Positions 1 to 5,752 of a DNA stretch of 5,752 nucleotides are shown one piece after another; within the stretch, counting starts at the first letter, position 1, and each line of letters starts with the position of its first letter. The position numbers were made by a program, and so were the translations under genes. The DNA comes from Candidatus Gallimonas intestinigallinarum (GTDB lineage: Bacteria > Bacillota_A > Clostridia > Christensenellales > Borkfalkiaceae), in the NCBI GenBank assembly GCA_019116405.1, contig DXBS01000148.1, positions 1 to 5,752 of the forward strand, given 5' to 3'. Under the pieces are notes generated by a model. The model saw only the letters and a program-made list of their open reading frames with translations, was not told where the DNA came from and made no database searches.

Positions 1-1
1 T

Positions 2-8
2 GAGGTGG
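2..8 (+). promoter_or_regulatory. Shine-Dalgarno site of trmD
   Basis: The purine-rich GAGGTGG ends seven bases before the GTG at 16-18. It supports that non-ATG codon as the trmD start, since the protein then begins with the family's usual Met-Lys-Ile-type N-terminus and no earlier start is visible. Confidence 0.7.
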
Positions 9-19
9 CAGTGCTGTGA
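2..19 (+). CDS. Possible 3' end of upstream gene (rimM by synteny), partial
   Basis: Reading from base 2 gives five codons (Glu-Val-Ala-Val-Leu) and then a TGA at 17-19. That stop would overlap the GTG start of trmD in a GTGA arrangement, exactly as trmD overlaps the next gene. In bacteria the gene before trmD is usually rimM, the 16S rRNA processing factor, so this may be its C-terminus. Five codons carry no family signal, and a TGA at 1-3 in another frame could equally be the upstream stop. The identity rests on synteny alone. Confidence 0.25.
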   Translation, partial: EVAVL

Positions 20-690
20 AGATCGCCATTCTCACCCTCATTCCCGAAATGTTCACGGCGCTCTCTGCGAGCATTTTAGGCAGGGCGCAGAAGGAGGGCA
101 AGCTGGAACTGAATATCGTCAATATCCGCGACTACACCGAGGATAAGCACTTAAAGTGCGACGACTACCCCTTCGGCGGCGGCGCGGGCATGGTCATGAT
201 GGCGCAGCCCGTCGGCAGCGCGATCGAGGCGGTCGATCATGATCACACGGCGCGCAGGATCTACCTCTCGCCCAAGGGCGCGACGTTCACGCAGCAGAAG
301 GTGTTCGAACTGGTGGAAGAAGAGCACCTCGTCCTGCTGTGCGGGCACTATGAGGGCGTCGATCAGCGCGCCATCGATCTGTTCATCGACGAGGAACTCT
401 CCATCGGCGACTATGTCTTAACGGGCGGGGAACTTCCCGCGATGGTCGTCGTGGACTGCGTCGCGCGCTATGTGGACGGCGTGCTCTCGCCCGAATCGCT
501 GGTGCAGGAGAGCTTCTCGGAAAACCTTCTGGAGTACCCCCAGTACACCCGCCCCGTCGAGTACCGCGGGCTGCGCGTGCCGGACGTGCTGCGCAGCGGC
601 AACCATGCCGAGATCGATAAGTGGCGCAGGGAGCAGGCGATCGCCGTCACCAAAAAATACAGACCCGACCTTCTGGAAGACAAATCGTGA
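16..690 (+). CDS. trmD: tRNA (guanine-N1-)-methyltransferase TrmD
   Basis: TrmD is a cytoplasmic SPOUT-family enzyme. It transfers a methyl group from S-adenosylmethionine to N1 of guanosine 37, next to the anticodon, and so prevents +1 frameshifting; it is usually essential. The 224-residue product is slightly short for the family (about 230-255) but looks complete. Visible hallmarks are DYPFGGGAGM (residues 50-59), GHYEGVDQR (110-118), SIGDYVLTGGE (129-139) and YPQYTRP followed by YRG and VPDVLRSGNH (174-197). The 110-139 segments form the trefoil-knot cofactor pocket in known structures. The catalytic Asp of the E. coli enzyme (in its EDSF motif) aligns here with Glu165 in QESF, a conservative change. 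The start is GTG at 16, chosen for its upstream GAGGTGG and the N-terminal match. The stop overlaps the rbgA start by four bases, which suggests translational coupling. Confidence 0.97.
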   Translation: MKIAILTLIPEMFTALSASILGRAQKEGKLELNIVNIRDYTEDKHLKCDDYPFGGGAGMVMMAQPVGSAIEAVDHDHTARRIYLSPKGATFTQQKVFELVEEEHLVLLCGHYEGVDQRAIDLFIDEELSIGDYVLTGGELPAMVVVDCVARYVDGVLSPESLVQESFSENLLEYPQYTRPVEYRGLRVPDVLRSGNHAEIDKWRREQAIAVTKKYRPDLLEDKS

Positions 691-1562
691 AAAACATTCA
701 ATGGTTCCCCGGGCACATGGCGAAGGCCGTGCGCATGATGGAGGAAAATTTAACGCTGTGCGACGCGGTCGTCTTTGTGCTGGACGCCCGCGCGCCCGCG
801 TCCAGCTACAATCCCCGCCTCGCGCAGTTGGCGGGGCAAAAGCCCGTTTTATACTTGCTCAACAAGGGCGACCTTGCGGACGGCGGCGCAGATCTTGCGG
901 TGACGTCCCTGAAAAATTGCGGCAAAGCGGCGCTCAAGGTTGCGGCGAGCGCGCCCTCCTCCGTCCGTTCGCTCGTCGCGGCGATGGAGGCGCTCACGGC
1001 GGAAAAGCGCGCGCGTTTCGCGGAGAAGGGCGTCGTCAAGCCCGTCCGCTTCCTCATTGCGGGCATTCCCAACACGGGCAAGAGCACCGTCATCAACCTG
1101 CTTGCGGGCGGCAAAAAGGCGCAGGTGGGGGACAAGGCGGGCGTCACGCGCGCCAAACAGTGGGTGCGCTGCGGCGCATTTGAACTTCTGGATACTCCCG
1201 GCACCATGCCTCCCTCGCTCTCCGATCAGTGCCTGGCGCGCAGGCTCGCGTACCTGGGCAGCGTCAACGACGATATCCTCGATAAGGAGGAGGTCGCGCT
1301 CGCGCTTTTGGAGGAGATGTGGGAGAAGTATCCCGCCTCGCTTGCGGAACGGTACGGCATCACGGGCGGGACGCCGATAGAAATGTACGAACAGCTCTGC
1401 CGCCGCCGCGGGTTTGTCCTCCGGGGCAACGACTATGACTATATGCGCGGCGCGCTCGCGCTGCTCGATGACTTCCGCAAGGGCAGGCTGGGCAAAATTT
1501 GTCTGGACAGCGCGGACGACCTTGCCGCCGTGGGGCTGACTGATGGACGAACTGACGCTTGA
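687..1562 (+). CDS. rbgA: Ribosome biogenesis GTPase RbgA (YlqF)
   Basis: RbgA is a circularly permuted GTPase that binds a late 50S ribosomal intermediate and helps complete its assembly in Firmicutes. The 291-residue product (B. subtilis protein about 282) begins with the diagnostic NIQWFPGHMAKA (residues 3-14). The motifs occur in the permuted order G4-G5-G1-G2-G3: NKGD (59-62), a Ser-Ala G5 (about 88-89), GIPNTGKST (126-134), Thr154 in GVTRAKQW as G2, and DTPG (169-172). The remainder is the helical C-terminal domain that contacts rRNA. The start is the GTG at 687. An in-frame ATG at 621 would add 22 residues unlike the family, inside trmD. A GGAAG at 675-679 gives a reasonable ribosome binding site. 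The Walker A has Thr where most relatives have Val (NVGKS); nucleotide binding should be unaffected. The 3' end overlaps rnhB by 20 bases. Confidence 0.96.
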   Translation: MKNIQWFPGHMAKAVRMMEENLTLCDAVVFVLDARAPASSYNPRLAQLAGQKPVLYLLNKGDLADGGADLAVTSLKNCGKAALKVAASAPSSVRSLVAAMEALTAEKRARFAEKGVVKPVRFLIAGIPNTGKSTVINLLAGGKKAQVGDKAGVTRAKQWVRCGAFELLDTPGTMPPSLSDQCLARRLAYLGSVNDDILDKEEVALALLEEMWEKYPASLAERYGITGGTPIEMYEQLCRRRGFVLRGNDYDYMRGALALLDDFRKGRLGKICLDSADDLAAVGLTDGRTDA

Positions 1563-2178
1563 ACGTTCGCTCGCGGCGCAGGGATTTTTGCGCGTCGCGG
1601 GCGTGGACGAGGTGGGAAGAGGCCCCCTGGCGGGTCCCGTCGTGTGCGCGGCGGTCATTCTGCCATTAGAGGAGGAGAGGCGCATTATTGGCATTGACGA
1701 CAGTAAAAAGCTCTCTGCCAAAAAGCGGGAGGCACTCGCGGAGCAGATCAGGGCGGCGGCGCGCGCCTATGCCATCGCCGAGGTGGACGCGGCGACCATT
1801 GACGAGATCAACATTCTGCAGGCGACCCGGCTTTGCATGAAGCGCGCCGTGGACATGCTCGTCCCCGCTGCGGACATGGTGCTCACGGATGGCAACATGA
1901 CGCTGGATATTACGCTGCCGCAGCGCAGCATCGTCAAGGGGGATGCCCTCGTGTGCTCCATCGGCGCGGCGAGCATCCTTGCCAAGGTTTACAGGGACGC
2001 GCTCATGGCGGAGTACGCAAAGCTCTATCCCGAGTACGCCTTTGAAAGAAATGCGGGCTACGGGACAAAGGCGCATATTCAGGCGATCAGGGAGGTGGGA
2101 GCATGCCCGATCCATCGCAGGAGTTTCATAGCAAAGTTCTGGGACGGGCGGGAGAGAAGCTCGTCTGCAAATACCTGA
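1543..2178 (+). CDS. rnhB: Ribonuclease HII
   Basis: RNase HII cuts the RNA strand of RNA-DNA hybrids and, characteristically, 5' of single ribonucleotides embedded in DNA, which starts ribonucleotide excision repair. The 211-residue protein has the whole active site. Asp22 and Glu23 lie in GVDEVGRGPLAGP, Asp116 in LTDGNM, and Asp134 in VKGD; the last two are 18 residues apart, as in the E. coli enzyme (D108, D126). The Gly-Arg-Gly triplet (25-27) and Tyr173 in NAGYGTKAH match the elements that read the ribo-deoxyribo junction. SIGAASILAKVYRD (139-152) and CPIHRRSF (188-195) are further family signatures. The last 16 residues after HRRSF look unconserved and are encoded in DNA shared with yraN. 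The ATG start at 1543 lies within the end of rbgA, preceded by a weak GGGG at 1532-1535, so translation is probably coupled to rbgA. Confidence 0.97.
   Translation: MDELTLERSLAAQGFLRVAGVDEVGRGPLAGPVVCAAVILPLEEERRIIGIDDSKKLSAKKREALAEQIRAAARAYAIAEVDAATIDEINILQATRLCMKRAVDMLVPAADMVLTDGNMTLDITLPQRSIVKGDALVCSIGAASILAKVYRDALMAEYAKLYPEYAFERNAGYGTKAHIQAIREVGACPIHRRSFIAKFWDGRERSSSANT
2090..2098 (+). promoter_or_regulatory. Strong Shine-Dalgarno site of yraN inside rnhB
   Basis: The stretch GGGAGGTGG lies a few bases before the ATG at 2103, within the rnhB coding sequence. It is the strongest ribosome binding site in the operon and decides the yraN start, so the long overlap with rnhB is likely genuine and not a mis-called start. 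Confidence 0.7.
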
Positions 2179-2462
2179 GAAGGCACGGCTATAAGATCGT
2201 CGCGCGCAACTATGTGACGCCCTTTGGCGAGGCGGACATCATCGCCTACAGGAAGGGGACGTACTGCCTTGTCGAGGTCAAGACGCGCGAAGGGGACATC
2301 CTCGCGCTGCCGAGTGAGGCGGTCACGCGCGCCAAGCAGGAGCGCTACCGCAAAATCGCGCGCTTTTTCTGCGCGGCAAAGCGGCAGGAAGTGCCCATCC
2401 GCTACGACGTCGCGTCCGTGCTGGACGGCGAGATCGAATATTTTGAAGGGGCATTCATCTGA
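2103..2462 (+). CDS. yraN: YraN family protein (UPF0102), nuclease-fold
   Basis: This 119-residue protein belongs to the UPF0102/YraN family (usually about 115-130 residues), a small cytoplasmic protein of the PD-(D/E)xK, Holliday-junction-resolvase-like fold whose biological role is not firmly established. The family pattern is clear: LGRAGE (13-18), YLRRHGYKIVARN (24-36), GEADIIA (42-48), then LVEVKTR (56-62). Glu18, Asp45, Glu58 and Lys60 are all present at the positions expected of the metal-binding catalytic set, so nothing indicates an inactive copy. The common GExDLIA box reads GEADIIA here. It follows rnhB in many bacteria, consistent with a DNA-maintenance role, which is inference. 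The first 76 bases overlap rnhB, and the conserved LGRxGE box is itself encoded within the overlap. The hairpin six bases downstream suggests this is the last gene of the operon. Confidence 0.93.
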   Translation: MPDPSQEFHSKVLGRAGEKLVCKYLRRHGYKIVARNYVTPFGEADIIAYRKGTYCLVEVKTREGDILALPSEAVTRAKQERYRKIARFFCAAKRQEVPIRYDVASVLDGEIEYFEGAFI

Positions 2463-2467
2463 GCATG

Positions 2468-2493
2468 CGGCGCGCCGATTCGGCGCGCCGTTT
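2468..2493 (+). terminator. Probable Rho-independent terminator after yraN
   Basis: Two copies of CGGCGCGCCG (2468-2477 and 2481-2490) can pair as a perfect 10-bp stem with a three-base ATT loop, followed by TTT and then G. The stem is very GC-rich and begins right after the yraN stop, as expected for an intrinsic terminator. The T run is short, so termination efficiency is uncertain. Each arm is itself palindromic, so alternative small structures or a protein-binding role are possible. Confidence 0.7.
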
Positions 2494-2514
2494 GTCGTAT
2501 CAGAGATGTTGTCA

Positions 2515-2524
2515 CGAAATTTCG
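2515..2524. repeat. Perfect 10-bp palindrome upstream of the helicase promoter
   Basis: CGAAATTTCG is self-complementary and sits 19 bases upstream of the -35 box. It could be an operator half or nothing more than chance; no known regulator site was recognised. Confidence 0.35.
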
Positions 2525-2531
2525 GCAAGAT

Positions 2532-2557
2532 TTGCGGCAGGGGTTGCCAATTGCGGC
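2532..2557 (+). repeat. Direct repeat TTGCGGC spanning the -35 box
   Basis: TTGCGGC occurs at 2532-2538 and again at 2551-2557, 19 bases apart (close to two helical turns), flanking the -35 element. Such spacing would suit a dimeric regulator on one DNA face, but a seven-base repeat in GC-rich sequence may be accidental. Confidence 0.25.
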
Positions 2558-2572
2558 GTAATTTGGTATAAT
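2544..2572 (+). promoter_or_regulatory. Sigma-A-type promoter for the large helicase gene
   Basis: A TTGCCA -35 box (2544-2549) and a perfect TATAAT -10 box (2567-2572) are separated by exactly 17 bases. Transcription should start near 2579-2580, giving a leader of about 40 bases. The -35 differs from the consensus TTGACA at two positions. It stands out in this GC-rich DNA and shows that the downstream gene has its own transcription, separate from the trmD operon. Confidence 0.85.
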
Positions 2573-2610
2573 GAAAGAGAATAGCATGTAAGGCAAACCC
2601 ATCGGACGAG

Positions 2611-2615
2611 AGGAG
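2611..2615 (+). promoter_or_regulatory. Ribosome binding site of the DUF4011 helicase gene
   Basis: An AGGAG core within GAGAGGAGCAG ends six bases before the ATG at 2622. It fixes that ATG as the start of the long reading frame; no in-frame start upstream has comparable support. Confidence 0.8.
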
Positions 2616-2621
2616 CAGAAT

Positions 2622-5600
2622 ATGGCAGTCAAGCGAACGAAAGCAACCGATAAGAAAAACTTCACCCTGGAGCCGCGTTTTCCCGCTTACGTCGGATACG
2701 CCGACTATTTTCTTGCCACGCCCGTGACGTTGCAGGTGCGCAACGACTTTACCGAGGCGGTCACGCTGATCATCTCCATTGCCAGCGAGGACGGTCTGCT
2801 CGTTCCCTACGAGACGCGGGCGGAAGTCCCCTTCGAGAGCGCCGTTGAACTGACGGCGGAGCGCATCTTCTCCCCCCTCTTTCTGGCGGAAAACGACGAG
2901 ATCAGGGCGTGCAAGGTCACCGTCACGGCGCAGCTGGAGGGCAAGACGGTCGCCTCGCAGCAGGTGAGCATCACCGCGCTGCCCTATGACTGGTGGGAGG
3001 GGCTGTCGGGCAATCCCGAGCGCCTCGCCGCCTTTGTGCGTCCCCGCCTCGGGGAGTGCGCGACGGTGCTCGCCGAAGCGGGCAAGCGCTTAAAGCGCTG
3101 GGAAAAGAGTTCGGAAGTGGACGGCTACACGGGCACCAACAAGAACGACGTGCGCGAGATCGCGGCGGCGGTCTTTGCCGCGCTCAAGTCCTACGCGATC
3201 GAGCAGGACGGCGCGTGCGATCTGTCCGCGCCCGCCCGCGCCGCGCACCCCGGCTCCATCCTCAAGGAAAAGCTGGCGTCCGAGCTGGAGCTCGCGACCT
3301 TCGCGGCGGCGTGTCTGGAAGAGGCGCACTTCAACCCCGTCATCGCCGTCGGCAGGGAGCATGTCGCGGTCGGCGTGTGGCTGTACGAGAGCTGTTTCCT
3401 CGACCCCGTCACGGACGACGCGGATATCGTTCTGAAATATGTCTCCGAGGGCATCAACAACCTCTCCTTCTTTGACGTGGAGGACCTGTTCCCTTCCTCC
3501 AACGCGGCGTTCACGCCCTCAGAAAAGCACTTCGTGCAGAAGCTCGAGGGGGGCATGTACGAGTACTTCGTCGATATCCGCCGCTGCCGCATGGACGGCG
3601 TGCGCGCCTGCCCGCTGCGCGGCAAGGGGGTCAAGGGATATGAGCTGCTCAAAGAGGAGGATATGTCCTCCGACGCGGCGCCCGCGCCCATTCCAGCCTT
3701 CCGTCAGCTCAAACTGGACGTCAAGCAGCCCAAGAACAAGCAGTGGGAGAGAAGGCTCTTAGACCTCACCACCAAGAACGCGTTGCTCAACTTTACGGGC
3801 AAGAACGCCGTGCACCTCTACAGTGCGGGCACGGACGAGCTGTACGCCGTGCTGCAGGAAAAGGGCAAAATGCGCCTCAAGGGGGAGCCGATGGCGGAAA
3901 ACGCTGTCTCCTTTGGCATGGAGCTGCCCGGGCCGAGGAAGGAGCTCGTCCTTCTCGAGCAGCAAAAGGGCATCCTGCGCGCCTACAACGACAACCGCAA
4001 CACAATGGAGACAGCGAACAAGCTCATGCGCCGCAACCGCGAGGCGGAGGAGGAGACGGGCGCAAAGATCCTCTATCTTGCGCTCGGATTTTTGCGCTAT
4101 GTCGGCAGCGACGGCGTCACGCGCAACGCGCCCCTCGTGCTCGCGTCCGCTTCCGTCGTGCGCGGCAGGGGCAACGAGGACTTTGCCGTCAGCCTGGCGA
4201 CGGACGACGGCTACTTCGTCAACTCCACCCTTCTGGAGTATCTCAAACAGGAATTCAACATCGACGTGCGCGGGCTGGGCGGCGACGTCGGGGCGCTGAA
4301 GATCGCCGAGATCCTCGCCATGGTGCGCGCCGAGACGGCGAGCATGAAGGGTTGGGACGTCGTGAGCGACGTCTACCTCGCCGCATTCTCCTTCCAGCGC
4401 TACCTCATGTGGAACGATCTGCACAGCCATATCGACGCGCTCTCCAAGAACAAGGTCGTCTCCGCATTGCTCAATAACCGCATGGAGCGGCTGGATGTGC
4501 CTTCGCCCGCGGAGGAGGACGAGGCGGACCCCGCCGCCGTGCTCCTGCCGCTGCCCTCGGACAGCTCGCAGTATTCCGCCGTCGCGCTTTCCGCGTCGGG
4601 AGCGAGTTTTGTTCTGCACGGCCCGCCCGGAACGGGCAAGAGCCAGACCATCACCAATATCATCGCAAACGCCCTCTCGGACGGCAAGCGCGTGCTGTTC
4701 GTCGCCGAGAAAAAGGCGGCGCTCGACGTCGTCAAAAAGAGGCTTGATGGCGTCGGCATCGGCGAATTCTGCCTGGAGCTGCATTCCAACAAGACGGACA
4801 AGACGGACGTGCTGCGGCGCATGGAAAACACGCTCTCGCTCGCCAAGGCGGAGGACGCGCCCGGATTTTCCGAGCGTGCCAAGGAGCTCGTCGCCATGCG
4901 CGAGGAACTGGGCGGCCCCATGCGCGCCCTGCACAAAAAGCGCAGACTGGGCATTTCCGTCTATCAGGCGATTTTGCTGTACCTGCAAAACAAGAGCGCG
5001 CCCGATATCCTCGATATCGAGAGCTCCTTCTACGATACGCTCACCGAGAGCAAACTCTACGAGTGCAAGCGCATGATCCTCTCCGCCGCGGCGGCGGCAA
5101 AGGAGTGCGGCGGGGTAAAGAATTCTCCCTTTGAGAACGTCAACCTCACCGAGTACTCCCAGACGCTGCGCGACAAGGTGTTCTGCTCGTGCGAAGTCAT
5201 GCTTGCCGAGATCAAGCACTTAAAGGCGTTCCTCGCGCTCTTTTTAGAGTTCTACCGGCAGAAGGTCTCCACGCTCACGCTGCGCAAGGTGCGCGCGCTC
5301 TCTGAGCTCGCCCGCCGCCTCGACGCGGGAACGTACGACAAGTACTTCATGAACGTGGACGAAGCGCAGTTCTACACCTTCTTCAACGCCAACAAGCGGC
5401 TGGACACCTGCCTCGACTACTACTATAAACACTTCAAGACGCTCATCGATCCCGACCGAGACCTGCCCGAAATCAGGCGCTTTGCGGAGACGGCGGGGGA
5501 CTGGCGGCTCAACCGCACCATCCGCGGCGTCGTCAAAAAGCTGGAGCGCGCGTGCTACCATGCCGTCGAAAACAAGGACGTCCCCAAATATCTGCAGACG

Positions 5601-5752
5601 GTCGTCGATATCTACGAGGCGATGGACCTCATCACGGGCAACACGCAGCTTGCGCGCAGCTTTACCGACCGCGCCGGGCGCATCAACTTCAAAAAGCGCA
5701 CGGAGTTTCTCGCCGACCTCAAGGACCTGCACGAGCGGGCGGCGGCAGTCTT
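2622..5752 (+). CDS. DUF4011-type SF1 helicase, 3' end outside window (partial)
   Basis: The frame stays open from the ATG to the window edge, giving 1043 codons with no stop. Residues about 14-122 form a beta-rich, probably Ig-like domain ending in TALPYDWWEG, which matches the LA-x-x-x-W-G segment of large DUF4011 proteins. Residues 124-290 hold the NPERLAAFV segment and a transglutaminase-like domain (GYTGT at 168-172, AACLEE near 229-234, REHVAVGVWL at 245-254). Its expected catalytic Cys aligns with Glu221, while His247 is kept. DUF4011 starts at W375 (WERRLLDLTTKNALLNF) and includes LYLALGFLRY (484-493) and RNAPLVLASASVVRG. The helicase begins with Walker A GPPGTGKSQT (667-676; Lys673), then motif Ia-like VAEKKAALDVVKKRL (from 694) and LELHSNK (718-724). 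A long, largely helical insertion follows, including RALHKKRRLGISVYQA. Walker B and motifs III-VI lie beyond the window. No signal peptide or membrane segment is seen, so it is probably cytosolic. It likely couples ATP hydrolysis to nucleic-acid translocation; substrate unknown. Relatives include the anti-phage Hhe protein, but defence is only an inference here. Confidence 0.9.
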   Translation, partial: MAVKRTKATDKKNFTLEPRFPAYVGYADYFLATPVTLQVRNDFTEAVTLIISIASEDGLLVPYETRAEVPFESAVELTAERIFSPLFLAENDEIRACKVTVTAQLEGKTVASQQVSITALPYDWWEGLSGNPERLAAFVRPRLGECATVLAEAGKRLKRWEKSSEVDGYTGTNKNDVREIAAAVFAALKSYAIEQDGACDLSAPARAAHPGSILKEKLASELELATFAAACLEEAHFNPVIAVGREHVAVGVWLYESCFLDPVTDDADIVLKYVSEGINNLSFFDVEDLFPSSNAAFTPSEKHFVQKLEGGMYEYFVDIRRCRMDGVRACPLRGKGVKGYELLKEEDMSSDAAPAPIPAFRQLKLDVKQPKNKQWERRLLDLTTKNALLNFTGKNAVHLYSAGTDELYAVLQEKGKMRLKGEPMAENAVSFGMELPGPRKELVLLEQQKGILRAYNDNRNTMETANKLMRRNREAEEETGAKILYLALGFLRYVGSDGVTRNAPLVLASASVVRGRGNEDFAVSLATDDGYFVNSTLLEYLKQEFNIDVRGLGGDVGALKIAEILAMVRAETASMKGWDVVSDVYLAAFSFQRYLMWNDLHSHIDALSKNKVVSALLNNRMERLDVPSPAEEDEADPAAVLLPLPSDSSQYSAVALSASGASFVLHGPPGTGKSQTITNIIANALSDGKRVLFVAEKKAALDVVKKRLDGVGIGEFCLELHSNKTDKTDVLRRMENTLSLAKAEDAPGFSERAKELVAMREELGGPMRALHKKRRLGISVYQAILLYLQNKSAPDILDIESSFYDTLTESKLYECKRMILSAAAAAKECGGVKNSPFENVNLTEYSQTLRDKVFCSCEVMLAEIKHLKAFLALFLEFYRQKVSTLTLRKVRALSELARRLDAGTYDKYFMNVDEAQFYTFFNANKRLDTCLDYYYKHFKTLIDPDRDLPEIRRFAETAGDWRLNRTIRGVVKKLERACYHAVENKDVPKYLQTVVDIYEAMDLITGNTQLARSFTDRAGRINFKKRTEFLADLKDLHERAAAV

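Noticed and set aside
621..686. Upstream ATG as the start of rbgA
   Set aside because: The extra 22 residues are encoded inside trmD and do not resemble RbgA; the family begins right at the NIQWFPGH segment, after the GTG at 687.
470..1183. 237-codon plus-strand frame across trmD and rbgA
   Set aside because: It is out of frame with both genes, with Arg/Gly-rich composition and no domain.
849..1721. 290-codon minus-strand frame across rbgA and rnhB
   Set aside because: It is antisense to two recognised genes, has no ribosome binding site of note, and its product shows no recognisable domain.
2586..2591. ATGTAA start-stop minimal ORF in the helicase leader
   Set aside because: It would lie within a few bases of the predicted transcript start with no room for a ribosome binding site, so it is probably chance.
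4359..4376. Small inverted repeat GACGTC...GACGTC inside the helicase gene
   Set aside because: It is short, in-frame coding sequence (Asp-Val repeated) and better explained by codon choice than by a regulatory site.
3743..4477. 244-codon plus-strand frame inside the helicase gene
   Set aside because: It is a +1/+2 shadow very rich in Arg, Gly and Ala, while the overlapping frame encodes the DUF4011 motifs.
3759..5219. Long open frame of 486 codons on the minus strand
   Set aside because: It lies fully opposite the helicase frame, whose motifs are unmistakable. GC-rich codon structure commonly leaves the antisense frame open, and the translated product has low-complexity, family-free sequence.

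Overview
The window is a GC-rich bacterial stretch in two parts: the end of a compact housekeeping operon (about 1-2462) and, after a 159-base control region, a very large gene that runs off the right edge (2622-5752). The gene order (trmD, rbgA/ylqF, rnhB, yraN), the presence of RbgA, GTG starts with purine-rich Shine-Dalgarno sites and a textbook sigma-A-type promoter all suggest a Firmicutes/Clostridia-like organism, probably a high-GC member. The species cannot be named from this sequence.

Left part, all on the + strand and tightly packed. The first bases appear to be the tail of an upstream gene, by family synteny likely rimM. Then come trmD (tRNA m1G37 methyltransferase), rbgA (GTPase for 50S ribosome assembly), rnhB (RNase HII, removal of ribonucleotides from DNA) and yraN (UPF0102, nuclease-fold protein). 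Successive genes overlap by 4, 20 and 76 bases, which points to one transcript with translational coupling. The ribosomal protein L19 gene rplS, often found between trmD and rbgA in this cluster, is absent from that position. A GC-rich hairpin followed by a short T run lies just after yraN and probably ends the operon.

Right part. A promoter (TTGCCA, 17-base spacer, TATAAT) and a good ribosome binding site drive a long reading frame with no stop in the window: 1043 codons are present and the 3' end is missing. It reads as a DUF4011-type SF1 helicase. In order it shows an N-terminal beta-rich domain, a transglutaminase-like domain that seems to have lost its catalytic cysteine, a DUF4011 region, a Walker A motif (GPPGTGKSQT) and the start of a long insertion before Walker B. 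Full-length relatives often end in a Vsr-like nuclease and DUF3320, and one such architecture (Hhe) has been reported as anti-phage. The gene is therefore a candidate defence or nucleic-acid surveillance protein, but its decisive C-terminal half lies outside the window.

No tRNA, rRNA, CRISPR array, insertion sequence or prophage feature was seen. The base composition of the helicase gene looks, by eye, like that of the operon, so there is no obvious sign of recent transfer.
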